NCBI GenBank assembly: GCA_017644185.1
Contig: JAEPMA010000016.1
Coordinates: 1 to 64,000 of the forward strand
Origin: Rhodospirillales bacterium
GTDB taxonomy: Bacteria; Pseudomonadota; Alphaproteobacteria; Rhodospirillales; Casp-alpha2
Direction of reading: 5' to 3'
DNA: 64,000 nucleotides
The translations under genes were made by a program, and so were the position numbers. Below the pieces are notes generated by a model. The model ran no database searches. It had not been told where the DNA came from and saw only the letters and a list, made by a program, of their open reading frames with translations. Shown piece after piece: positions 38,733-47,587 of this stretch. Positions within the stretch are counted from its first letter, which is position 1. The number at the start of each line of letters is the position of its first letter.

Positions 38733-40136
38733 ATGAGCAGCTACGATTACGATCTGGTGGTCATCGGATCAGGGCCCGCCGGACAGCGCGCGGCGGTGCA
38801 GGCGGCGAAACTGGGCAAACGGGTTCTGATCGCCGAGCGCCAGGCCGTCGTCGGGGGTGTCTGCCTGAATACCGGCACGATCCCGTCCAAGACATTGCGC
38901 GCCGCGACCATGCATCTGTCGGGGTATCACGAGCGCAGCATCTACGGGTCTTCTTATAAAGTGAAGGAAGACATCACCATGGCCGACCTGCTGAGCCGCG
39001 CCAACCACGTGCGCCAGTTGGGTGTCGACGTCGCGCGCCACCAGATGCAGCGGAACGGCATCAAGATCATCGAAGCCGCCGCCGCCTTCGTCGATCCCCA
39101 TAAAATCCAGTTAACCCCCGTCAACGGATCGGCGCCGACCGAAGTCACCGCCGCCAACGTCGCCATCGCGGTGGGGACCGTGACGACCCGCGACCCGAAC
39201 ATCGCCTTCGACGGGGAACATATCTTCACCAGCGACGACATTCTCGAACTCGACACTCTCCCGAAAAGCCTGACCGTGATCGGTGCGGGCGTGATCGGGA
39301 TCGAGTACGCAACGATCTTCGCGACACTGGGGGTGCGGGTCACGGTCGTCGACAAGCGCACCCAGCTCCTGCCCTTCGTCGACGAGGAGATCATCGATAC
39401 GCTCGTCCACCTGATGCGTCAGGAACGGGTCACGATGCGCTTGGGCGAAGGCGTCAGCGCGGTCGAGGTCGTCGACGGCGATCAGGGAAGCAAGGTGCAT
39501 ATCGCGCTGGAAAGCGGCAAGCACATCAACACCGAAACCGCCCTCTATTCGATCGGCCGCACCGGGGCGACGGAAACCCTCAACTTGTCAGCGGCGGGCC
39601 TCAGTGCCGACGACCGTGGCCGGATCACGGTCGACGAACACTATCAGACGGAAGTACCGCATATCTACGCCGTCGGCGACGTGATCGGCTTCCCGAGCCT
39701 GGCGTCGACATCGATGGAGCAGGGCCGGCTCGCGGCGTGCCACGCCTTCGGCGTCGATGCGCACAGCTTTCCCGATCTTTTACCCTACGGGATCTACACC
39801 ATCCCCGAGATTTCCATCGTCGGCCGGAACGAACAGGAACTGACCGACGCCGGCATTTCCTACGAAGTCGGTCACGCGTCGTATCGCGAGATCGCGCGCG
39901 GTCAGATCGTCGGCGATCAGGCCGGTCTTCTGAAACTGATCTTCGACCCCGACACGCGAAAGCTTTTAGGGGTGCACATCATCGGCGACGGCGCGTGCGA
40001 ATTGATCCACATCGGCCAGGCGGTGATGTCGCTGGGCGGGACCATCGACTATCTGATCGACACGGTCTTCAACTACCCGACCTTCGCCGAATGCTACAAG
40101 ACCGCCGCGTTCGACGGCATCAACCGGCTCGGCTGA
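38733..40136 (+). CDS. sthA: Soluble pyridine nucleotide transhydrogenase (Si-specific)
   Basis: 467 aa flavoprotein of the pyridine nucleotide-disulfide reductase fold: FAD motif VVIGSGPAGQRAAVQAAK, NAD(P) motif VIGAGVIGIEYA, and YAVGDVIG. At the redox-disulfide site it reads GGVCLNTGTIPSKTL with only one cysteine, which marks SthA rather than lipoamide or glutathione reductase. It balances NADPH and NAD+. The gene downstream on the other strand ends immediately after its stop. Confidence 0.92.
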   Translation: MSSYDYDLVVIGSGPAGQRAAVQAAKLGKRVLIAERQAVVGGVCLNTGTIPSKTLRAATMHLSGYHERSIYGSSYKVKEDITMADLLSRANHVRQLGVDVARHQMQRNGIKIIEAAAAFVDPHKIQLTPVNGSAPTEVTAANVAIAVGTVTTRDPNIAFDGEHIFTSDDILELDTLPKSLTVIGAGVIGIEYATIFATLGVRVTVVDKRTQLLPFVDEEIIDTLVHLMRQERVTMRLGEGVSAVEVVDGDQGSKVHIALESGKHINTETALYSIGRTGATETLNLSAAGLSADDRGRITVDEHYQTEVPHIYAVGDVIGFPSLASTSMEQGRLAACHAFGVDAHSFPDLLPYGIYTIPEISIVGRNEQELTDAGISYEVGHASYREIARGQIVGDQAGLLKLIFDPDTRKLLGVHIIGDGACELIHIGQAVMSLGGTIDYLIDTVFNYPTFAECYKTAAFDGINRLG

Positions 40137-42302
40137 TCAGCCCATCTGGGCGGCCGCCTGCACCTCCTTCGGGTAGGCGTTTAGGGCCGCATCGACCGTC
40201 GCGCGGATATGCTTCAGGAACTCCTTGGCATAACCGTCGATAAGCTCTTCGGGCGTGCCCTTGAGAACCACCATATGCCGGGCTTCGGTGTTCAGCCGCC
40301 GGGCCGCCATGACCCTCGCCAGTTCCATCTGCAGATCGGGCCGGTCCTTGATCGCGTTCACGATCGGCCAGCGATCGAGCATGAACACCTCGCAGGCCGT
40401 GAACGCCACGACGCTGGCGATCCGGCTTTGCCCGGTCAACGCCGACATCTCACCGAATATCTCGTTCTCGGATAGTGTCGCGACCGGGCTCATCATGCCC
40501 TCGCTGTCGGTGATCCGAACCTCGACCGTGCCCGAAATGATCCCGTACACCACGTTGCCCGCATCCCCTTGCTTGATCACAGTCTCATCGGCGGCATAGT
40601 GCTCGATCCGCGCGTGGGTGAGGATGTTGGCAAGTTCGGGATGCGGGAACGTCTTGAAGATGTCGGTCTTTGACAGGATCTCAAGCGGCGTCAGCTTGGT
40701 GTTCTGCTTCTTGCGGTACCACCTGGGGACCAGGAAGCCGATACACAGACCAAGTGTCCCGTACATCGTGCAGATGCGCAGGTACGGCGCCGATTTCGCG
40801 CCCGGATCGACAACGCCCCGCAGATAGACGACGACAATACCCACGGCGATCATCGCGAGACACAGGAACAGCGCCTCGACGACGCGACGGCGCTGCCCGA
40901 GGACGGCGACCGTCTTTTCCATAGCGCCCATCTTGGATCGATCACCACGGCGCTGGGCGAACCTGCTGATCGCGCCGCCCAACCGTCCGTCCAGCAACAT
41001 CGTCAGGAGGAACGCGAACAGAACCGGCCCCAGGCCCCAATGCCATTTGGTCTCGTAATGCGTCAGCAGCGCATCCAGGTAGCCCGGTCCATCGACCCGG
41101 ATCAGCTTGAACAAACCGCTGATGACCATCCAAGCCGCAGCCGCGAACAACGCTGCCAGTACATAAGTGCCGAACGGGGGCACCCCCTCCGATTCCGGCC
41201 CGCGGCCCTTCGACACCAGATTCTCCGCCGTCATGATCGAGATCAATGTCGCCGACGTGAACAGGATCATCAGCATGACCGGCAGCCGGATCAGCCGTTG
41301 CACGCTGACGTCCTGGCTCCCCTGTGACAGCAGGATCGAGGTTGCCGCGATCACGAATACGATCAGCGCCACGGCGACGACCTCGTTCACGTTGCTGGTC
41401 CAGGTTCCCTCTTTCATATCCTTGAAACCGATATTGAAGAGCCGGTTACGGCACTTCGACATCTGAATCTCGGAATGGAGAAGACCACGCGCCAGCAGGA
41501 TCGACATTTTGTCGAACAACGCCTCGCACTCCTCGGTGATGCTTTCGCGGATGTCGTTGATGGGATTGTCGACGGCCGTTTCGAAGTCGGACTCTTCCGC
41601 TTCGAGTTTCTGTTCGTAGTTCATCAGCCGGCGGATGCGGTTACCGATCCGGTCGATCTCGCTCTTGATCGCAGCGATCTCGTCACGGTTATGTCCATAG
41701 AACTTCGAATACCCGGTTTCATTGGGCCAGCCTTCGAATTCGTTGATGACGACCAGGGTCTTCATCCACAGGTCCCTGAGCTGCGTCTTTTCCGTGCGGC
41801 GGAACGTATCCAGGTCGAAGTCCATCCGCCGCGTCAGCGGCCGAAGCCGGTTGACGACGTCTTCGGTCTCGCTGAACGTCGCACGGCGGATTTCGGCACC
41901 GATATGCCGTGCGGCATGGGGAATGGCGGCCATCGTCTGGAACAACGTCCGGAGCCAGTCATCCGGTTTCGCGAGGAAATCGAGACGGCGCAGCAGAATG
42001 GTCAGAAAGAGCGCCGCGACAAGCTCGGGCGAGAGGGAATCGATGATCTGCTTGACGTCCACCCCGGCGCCGAAGTCGGCCAACGCATTGACGCGCGTCG
42101 ACGCCAGCACCTGCAGCAGGATGGTAGATTTCGCCAGCAGCACATAAATAAAGACGACACTGATGTAATAGATGATCGAGAACGTCCAGAACCGCCACCA
42201 CGTGGTCATCGACCGGTTGGTTTTCGGCGTGTTGAACCTTTCGTAAGCGTAGACCAGAACAAAAACCGCACCGATTACGCCATCAACGGTAAGGAAATTC
42301 AT
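40137..42302 (-). CDS. Multi-pass membrane protein with C-terminal cyclic nucleotide-binding domain
   Basis: 721 aa. Two or three N-terminal membrane helices (residues about 5-70), a long helical cytoplasmic region with a coiled-coil look (80-290), six further helices (295-540), and a cyclic nucleotide-binding domain (about 550-680) with the phosphate-binding cassette FGEMSALTGQSRIASVVA, including the Arg. The architecture is not a channel I recognise: no voltage-sensor repeat or selectivity filter is seen. GGGAGAGG precedes the ATG. Confidence 0.8.
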   Translation of the reverse strand: MNFLTVDGVIGAVFVLVYAYERFNTPKTNRSMTTWWRFWTFSIIYYISVVFIYVLLAKSTILLQVLASTRVNALADFGAGVDVKQIIDSLSPELVAALFLTILLRRLDFLAKPDDWLRTLFQTMAAIPHAARHIGAEIRRATFSETEDVVNRLRPLTRRMDFDLDTFRRTEKTQLRDLWMKTLVVINEFEGWPNETGYSKFYGHNRDEIAAIKSEIDRIGNRIRRLMNYEQKLEAEESDFETAVDNPINDIRESITEECEALFDKMSILLARGLLHSEIQMSKCRNRLFNIGFKDMKEGTWTSNVNEVVAVALIVFVIAATSILLSQGSQDVSVQRLIRLPVMLMILFTSATLISIMTAENLVSKGRGPESEGVPPFGTYVLAALFAAAAWMVISGLFKLIRVDGPGYLDALLTHYETKWHWGLGPVLFAFLLTMLLDGRLGGAISRFAQRRGDRSKMGAMEKTVAVLGQRRRVVEALFLCLAMIAVGIVVVYLRGVVDPGAKSAPYLRICTMYGTLGLCIGFLVPRWYRKKQNTKLTPLEILSKTDIFKTFPHPELANILTHARIEHYAADETVIKQGDAGNVVYGIISGTVEVRITDSEGMMSPVATLSENEIFGEMSALTGQSRIASVVAFTACEVFMLDRWPIVNAIKDRPDLQMELARVMAARRLNTEARHMVVLKGTPEELIDGYAKEFLKHIRATVDAALNAYPKEVQAAAQMG

Positions 42303-42576
42303 TTCCTCTCTCCCCGGCTATAATCGTTATTTGTAGTCGGCTTTTTTATCTAATACTGGTTGTAACATGTATAAGTTGTTTTTTGTCACATAAAATTGAT
42401 TCTCGTTTGTATAGGTTGAAATGAAAGGTCGCGCCCGGCCCCGTCACCGGGCGTTGCAATGCGCTTGCGGAAGATTGGTCGGGCGTTGGTCTCGTTAACG
42501 ATTTATCGGCGCCGGCAACTGAACTAGTCTCCGTTTCACCTCGATATCGCATCGCCTCAAGCACTCAGACAGGATC

Positions 42577-43083
42577 ATGCTCGATCAGGAATCTACCCCC
42601 GTCGCCTATATCAACGGCACCGCGGAGGATTGCACCGCACCGAAGACCCTTCGCCTCATCGAATACTGGCGCGCACGCATGCCGTCTGACGGCGGGCTGC
42701 CGTCCTGGCGGGACTTCGATCTGATGGATCTTTACGACATCGCCGCCGCGCTCGCGGTCAAGGACGTGATCGACGGCGGGAACGACTACATCAACCGGTT
42801 CTGGGGCACCAGCCTGACCGTCGCACTCGGCTTCGAGGGGACCGGCAAGCTGGTCAGCACATACGAGCCCGTCAGCATGCGGAACGCGGTTTCAAAGCGG
42901 TACGGCAACGTGGTGCGGAACCGCGAAACGTCGATGGCGCGGGGATATATCTCGACCATGCCGGGGCGTGAGTTCCTGACGTTCGAGCTTGTCCACCTGC
43001 CGTTACGCGGCAAATCGGACGAGGTCGAGCACATTATCTCCGCCTATCACTTCGGCCTGGCGCTGCCCGAGGGGTTCGGCTGA
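42577..43083 (+). CDS. PAS_5-type single-domain protein (2 of 5)
   Basis: 168 aa. Core features: LIEYWRARMPSDGGLPSWRDFDL, an INRFWGTSLTVALGFEGTG block, and the final PLRGKSDEVEHIISAYHF strand. No output domain. It converges on an EAL phosphodiesterase gene 12 bp away. Confidence 0.8.
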   Translation: MLDQESTPVAYINGTAEDCTAPKTLRLIEYWRARMPSDGGLPSWRDFDLMDLYDIAAALAVKDVIDGGNDYINRFWGTSLTVALGFEGTGKLVSTYEPVSMRNAVSKRYGNVVRNRETSMARGYISTMPGREFLTFELVHLPLRGKSDEVEHIISAYHFGLALPEGFG

Positions 43084-43095
43084 GCCCGGACGCCT

Positions 43096-43872
43096 TCAGG
43101 CAAACGACAAATCCGGAAGCGGTAATTTTTCGATTTCCGGCTTGGCGAACAGGTAGCCCTGGAAGTAATCGGCGCCGATCTCGCGAAGAACCTCGTAATC
43201 CTCGACCGTTTCCACACCCTCGGCGATGACGCGGATATCAAGGGCGTGCGCCGTGTTGACCGCGCCTTCGGTAATCGTTTTCTTGATCCGGTCGCCGGCA
43301 ATGCCGTTACAGAGTTCCATATCCAGTTTGAGGATCTGCGGGCTGAACTGGTTCAAGAGATTGAGCCCCGCGTATCCCGCACCGAAATCGTCGATCGCGG
43401 TGATGAAGCCGCGGTCCCGGTATTCCTCAAAAATCCCCATGAGATGCGCCGGATCCTTGACCGGCTCCGCCTCGGTCACTTCGAAGATGATCCGATTGAC
43501 GGGAAGGTCGAATTCATCCGCCGCCTGCATGGTGGCACGAATGCAGGTTTCCGGCCTGTAAACCGCGTTGGGCAGGAAATTGATCGAAAGATTGCACTCG
43601 ATCCCGAGCGCCGACGCGATCTGGATCGCTTTCACGCGGCAGGTCTGGTCGAAGGTGTACCGGTTGTCGTCGGTCACGTGTGACAGCACCTGCCCCGCAC
43701 CGGCACCATCCTTCCCCCTGACCAGGGCTTCATAAGCGAACACCGTCTTGTCCACGGGATCGACGATCGGCTGGAACGCCATCGTGATATCGAGGTCGAG
43801 GGGCCTGGCCTCCAGACATTGCTTGCAGCCAAGCGGTTTGAAATCGGGGAGATTGTCAAATTTGGTCGTCAT
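43096..43872 (-). CDS. EAL-domain c-di-GMP phosphodiesterase
   Basis: 258 aa, essentially one EAL domain after a short CKQCLEARPL segment. Catalytic set intact: YEALVRG, NLSINFLPN, IIFEVTEAEP, AIDDFGAGYAG, LKLDMELC, VIAEGVET and YFQGYLF. It should hydrolyse c-di-GMP. It lacks its own sensor domain; the adjacent PAS protein is a candidate partner, by position only. Confidence 0.93.
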   Translation of the reverse strand: MTTKFDNLPDFKPLGCKQCLEARPLDLDITMAFQPIVDPVDKTVFAYEALVRGKDGAGAGQVLSHVTDDNRYTFDQTCRVKAIQIASALGIECNLSINFLPNAVYRPETCIRATMQAADEFDLPVNRIIFEVTEAEPVKDPAHLMGIFEEYRDRGFITAIDDFGAGYAGLNLLNQFSPQILKLDMELCNGIAGDRIKKTITEGAVNTAHALDIRVIAEGVETVEDYEVLREIGADYFQGYLFAKPEIEKLPLPDLSFA

Positions 43873-43990
43873 AACAGGGTATTAAGCACAATTCGTTTAC
43901 AGTCAGTCACGGTGATGTATGGGCGCGGCGCGCCGCCTTCAAGTCGTCACCGCCACAGATAAACCCTGTCACCCCGGCAGAGGGCAAGAC

Positions 43991-44518
43991 TTAATCGGTA
44001 TGGCGTTGGCCGTATTCGCGCAGGTGTTCCTCGCGGATTTTCTGATGATCGCGGCTCCAGTCGACATAGGTCGCGATCTGGTCGACGCGCGAGCCGTCGT
44101 CCGAGAACGGCATGCGGAGCGACGTCTGCACATACGGCAGGCCGTTTTCCCCCGCCTTGATCATGTATTCCGAGCCGACCGCCTCGTGACACTCGACCAC
44201 CTCCAAATACTGATCGCGCGTTTGCTGCGCCGTGACCGGCGAGCGGATCGCGTTGATCGAGAGATTGGTGAAATCCTTACCATGCAGATCGACGGACGCC
44301 GTCCCATAGAATCGGTAGACGAAATCGAGCGGGTCGTAATTAACATCGACCACCAGAAAGTAGGGGATCAACGTCGTCGGCAACTGAAACCAGTCCCATT
44401 CCGCCCAGCGGGGCGAGGCGCGATCGCCCTTGAGCCTGAGCCAGTATGCGTAGGCCGCCTGATAGTTCGGTTGATCGAACCGGACCGGCGACCGTCGAAG
44501 ATAGTCTTCCTGAGCCAT
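43991..44518 (-). CDS. PAS_5-type single-domain protein (3 of 5)
   Basis: 175 aa from the ATG at 44518; starts at 44557 or further up are possible. Core: AAYAYWLRLKGDRASPRWAEW, PLDFVYRFYGTASVDLHGKD (Trp replaced by Tyr in the FWGT motif), and PFSDDGSRVDQIATYVDW. A near-ideal Fur palindrome lies 107-131 bp upstream, so the gene is probably iron-regulated. Confidence 0.78.
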   Translation of the reverse strand: MAQEDYLRRSPVRFDQPNYQAAYAYWLRLKGDRASPRWAEWDWFQLPTTLIPYFLVVDVNYDPLDFVYRFYGTASVDLHGKDFTNLSINAIRSPVTAQQTRDQYLEVVECHEAVGSEYMIKAGENGLPYVQTSLRMPFSDDGSRVDQIATYVDWSRDHQKIREEHLREYGQRHTD

Positions 44519-44624
44519 GCGATATCCAGCTATGCCGCCTCGCGCGTTGTTTAGCATCAACGCCTGCGCTTCATATAATAAATAGTGCGCCGCAGCATGA
44601 ATTTCGCCTCCGCAATAATACGTA

Positions 44625-44649
44625 TTGCAAATGATTCTCATTTGCAATA
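44625..44649. promoter_or_regulatory. Near-ideal Fur box in a divergent promoter
   Basis: Perfect 11-bp arms (ATTGCAAATGA and its complement) around TTC. The core GCAAATGA/TCATTTGC with a 3-bp centre is the classic Fur box of many proteobacteria. It lies between a PAS protein gene (minus) and a small four-cysteine protein gene (plus, start 35 bp away). Confidence 0.85.
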
Positions 44650-44683
44650 TTGAGAGATAAGATTCACTTGCACGAGAGTTTCC

Positions 44684-44941
44684 ATGTCAGCCGTTGTCGC
44701 CATCATGCTGGTCGCCGCCTGCGATCCCGACCTCCTCCATTGCCTGCCCGTGTTTCACTGGGACAAAACCTGGATGACGGTGAACGAATGCCGCCAGGAC
44801 CGCCATCACGTCGCCGCCATCGTCGACACGCGCTTCGATGGGAAGAAGACCGTCATGACGGACTGCCGGCTATATCTGGATGAACATCGCGCCATGCCCC
44901 GCCCGACACCCGCCATCACCGACGGCCCGGCACTTTTCTAG
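44684..44941 (+). CDS. Small four-cysteine protein under a Fur box
   Basis: 85 aa. A short hydrophobic N-terminus (MSAVVAIMLVAACDP) may be a signal or a lipobox-like end, though it has no basic residues. Cysteines at about 13, 20, 37 and 62. No family recognised. It starts 35 bp after a near-perfect Fur palindrome, so iron limitation should raise its expression. Confidence 0.7.
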   Translation: MSAVVAIMLVAACDPDLLHCLPVFHWDKTWMTVNECRQDRHHVAAIVDTRFDGKKTVMTDCRLYLDEHRAMPRPTPAITDGPALF

Positions 44942-45048
44942 TGACGCCAAGGCCCGGATCGCCACTGGACGCGGCGGCGAACCCTCCCCATGTAACGGAT
45001 AACCGCCCGCCAACCGATGCCGGGCTTGATAGGGAAAGGGAGACGACA

Positions 45049-45909
45049 ATGGACGAGACATCCGGTTACGTACCGCCGAAGGTCTGGACCTGGGAAAAGG
45101 AAAACGGCGGCCACTTCGCATCCATCAACCGGCCGATCGCGGGCCCGACCCACGATAAGGACCTCCCCGTCGGCAAGCACCCTCTGCAGCTTTATTCGAA
45201 AGGCACGCCCAACGGGGTCAAGGTCACGATCATGCTGGAAGAGCTGTTGGCCAAGGGGATCGAGGGCGCGGAATACGACGCCTGGATGATCGAGATCGGC
45301 GACGGCGACCAGTTCGGGTCGGGCTTCGTCGACGTGAATCCGAACTCTAAGATCCCGGCGATGGTCGACCGCTCCGGCTCGGAGCCGGTCCGTGTGTTCG
45401 AGTCCGGCTCGATCCTGTTTTACCTGGCTGAGAAGTTCGGCGAATTCCTGCCGACCGCACAGCCGGCCCGCACCGAATGCATGAACTGGCTGTTCTGGCA
45501 GATGGGCAGCGCGCCCTATCTGGGCGGCGGCTTCGGCCACTTCTACAACTACGCGCCCGAGAAGTGGGAGTACCCGATCAACCGCTTCTCGATGGAAGTC
45601 AAACGCCAGCTCGACGTGCTCGACCGGCATCTGGCGGATAACAAGTTCATGGTCGGCGACGATTACACCATCGCCGACATGGCGATCTTTCCATGGTACG
45701 GCGTGCTTTGCCTGGGCCAGCAGTACGGCGACGCGGGGACCTTCCTCGACGTCAAATCCTACAAGAACATGCAACGCTGGACCGCCGAGATCGCGGCCCG
45801 CGAGCCCGTCAAACGCGGGCGCATGGTCAACCGTTCCAAGGGCGACCCGAACTCGGAACTGGCCGAACGCCACGATGCGTCGGACTTCGACGGCAAGACC
45901 CCGGTCTGA
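45049..45909 (+). CDS. yghU: Glutathione-dependent disulfide-bond oxidoreductase (YghU-type GST)
   Basis: 286 aa. N-terminal thioredoxin-like half with LYSKGTPNGVKVTIMLEEL and NPNSKIPAMVD, then an all-helical GST half with VGDDYTIADMAIFPW. YghU proteins use two glutathiones to reduce disulfides. The ATG at 45049 follows AGGGAAAGGGAG. In Escherichia coli yghU is next to gss; here gss is 7 kb away on the other strand. Confidence 0.9.
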   Translation: MDETSGYVPPKVWTWEKENGGHFASINRPIAGPTHDKDLPVGKHPLQLYSKGTPNGVKVTIMLEELLAKGIEGAEYDAWMIEIGDGDQFGSGFVDVNPNSKIPAMVDRSGSEPVRVFESGSILFYLAEKFGEFLPTAQPARTECMNWLFWQMGSAPYLGGGFGHFYNYAPEKWEYPINRFSMEVKRQLDVLDRHLADNKFMVGDDYTIADMAIFPWYGVLCLGQQYGDAGTFLDVKSYKNMQRWTAEIAAREPVKRGRMVNRSKGDPNSELAERHDASDFDGKTPV

Positions 45910-45930
45910 GCCGACACCGGAAAGCAAAAC

Positions 45931-45966
45931 GGGGGCCACCCATAAGTGGCCCCCGCTTCGGTTTTA
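45931..45966. terminator. Bidirectional terminator between yghU and the AGCS gene
   Basis: Nine-base arms GGGGGCCAC (45931-45939) and GTGGCCCCC (45946-45954). GCTTCGGTTTTA follows on the plus strand, and GTTTTGCTTT follows on the minus strand. The flanking genes converge here. Confidence 0.85.
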
Positions 45967-45984
45967 GATCGCGTCAGACAGAGA

Positions 45985-47412
45985 TCATTCGACCTTGCCG
46001 GTCCAGACCGACCGGTCAATGTTGAGATCCGCGTACTTTTCGGGATCCAGCACCGGCCGCTCGACCCCGGCTTTCAACTGCTGCCCGAAGTCGACGATCA
46101 TCCGCTTGGCGATCGGGAACAGCATGGCGAGCGCCAGCAGGTTGACGACCGCAAGGATGCCCATCATCGGATCCGAGAAGAAGAACACCGCCGTCGCGCC
46201 CGGCGCGACCGCGCCCAGGAGCACGATCGCCATCAATGCGATGCGGAAGACATGCAATGCCATCGGATTGTGCGTCATGACGGTGAGTGCGTTCTCACCC
46301 AGATAGTAGTTGTAAATGATCGAGCTGAACGCGAACAACAGCACCGCACCTGTCAGGAAGTACTGAGTCCATTCCCCCAAATGCGAGACCAGCGACTGCT
46401 GCGTCAGCGCAACGCCGTCGATGCCTTCGGCACCCGGCACATAAACATCGCCCAACAGGATCACGAACGCCGTGCACGAGCAGATCACGATGGTGTCGAT
46501 GAACACCGAAAACGACTGCGTGATGCCCTGGCTGATCGGGTGACGCACGTCCGCCGCCGCGGCGACGTTCGGCGCCGAGCCGAGACCGGCTTCGTTCGAG
46601 AACAGGCCGCGGCGCACGCCGTGCGCGATGGCCGCCCCCATGCCCCCACCGATCGCTTCGTTGAGGCCGAAGGCGCTGGAAACGATGTTGGCGATGACGC
46701 CCGGGATATCCGTGATGTTGAGGACGATGACGATCAGCGCCATACCGATGTAACCGAACGCCATGATCGGCACGATCACATCACACGCCTTGGCGATCCG
46801 GTGGATCCCCCCATAGACGATAAAGCCGGTCCCGACGGTCAGCACGATACCGGTGATGATGCGGTCGATGCCCATGCTGTCGGCCGCCGCGCCGGCAACC
46901 GTGTTGCCCTGGAACGCCGGAAAGCCGATGCCGAACGCCGCGATCAGGCAGATCGCATAAATCACCGCGAGCCATTTATAGTCCTGGCCGAGACCGTGCA
47001 GGATCGTCCTGGCCGGGCCGCCCCGGAAGGTATGCTCGTCTTCCCTTTCCTTGAACAGCTGCGCCAGCGAACATTCGACGAGGCTGGTCGCCATGCCGAC
47101 GATGGCGATCGCCCACATCCAGAACACCGCCCCCGGGCCGCCCAGCGTGATGGCGACCGCGACGCCCGCGATATTACCGCCGCCGACGCGCCCGCCGACG
47201 GAAACCAGCAACGCTTCGCGCGCCGAGATCGCGTTCGGATCGCCCGACTGGTTCCTGCCGGACAGCACCCGGAACATGCGGAAGAAATATTTGAACTGAA
47301 CGAATCCGCTGGCGACCGTGAAGAACAGCCCGAGCACGACGAGGAACGGCACAAGCGCCCAGCCCCACGTCAGATCACCGATGACACCGAATAACGATTC
47401 TAGAAACTCCAT
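45985..47412 (-). CDS. Alanine/glycine:cation symporter (AGCS family)
   Basis: 475 aa with about eleven membrane segments and the family block GGRVGGGNIAGVAVAITLGGP near residues 72-92, plus GVRRGLFSNEAGLGSAPN. It imports alanine or glycine with Na+ or H+ across the inner membrane. Confidence 0.93.
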   Translation of the reverse strand: MEFLESLFGVIGDLTWGWALVPFLVVLGLFFTVASGFVQFKYFFRMFRVLSGRNQSGDPNAISAREALLVSVGGRVGGGNIAGVAVAITLGGPGAVFWMWAIAIVGMATSLVECSLAQLFKEREDEHTFRGGPARTILHGLGQDYKWLAVIYAICLIAAFGIGFPAFQGNTVAGAAADSMGIDRIITGIVLTVGTGFIVYGGIHRIAKACDVIVPIMAFGYIGMALIVIVLNITDIPGVIANIVSSAFGLNEAIGGGMGAAIAHGVRRGLFSNEAGLGSAPNVAAAADVRHPISQGITQSFSVFIDTIVICSCTAFVILLGDVYVPGAEGIDGVALTQQSLVSHLGEWTQYFLTGAVLLFAFSSIIYNYYLGENALTVMTHNPMALHVFRIALMAIVLLGAVAPGATAVFFFSDPMMGILAVVNLLALAMLFPIAKRMIVDFGQQLKAGVERPVLDPEKYADLNIDRSVWTGKVE

Positions 47413-47587
47413 AAGATCTTACCCCCTTGTAAGAGACAGGTTGAACCCCTCGTCAAACTTGCCGATCTTCCCAAGGCGTTTCTTATGAAATCATTCTGTC
47501 GGCAACTTATCGTCGTAACGGACGAAGTATAGCCGATATTCGTGTATTCGGTGAAATTTCGACACCGGCTCTTTTCCCGGTAGCGGA

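Noticed and set aside
38733-40136. Lipoamide dehydrogenase or glutathione reductase
   Set aside because: The redox-active disulfide is incomplete (one Cys in GGVCLNTGTIPSK), which fits the soluble transhydrogenase instead.
40137-42323. Plus-strand frames opposite the cyclic-nucleotide-binding protein
   Set aside because: No motifs, and the minus-strand gene has clear membrane helices and a binding cassette.
45946-47394. 482-codon open frame on the plus strand
   Set aside because: Antisense to the AGCS symporter; very Asp/His/Arg-rich with no domain or leader.
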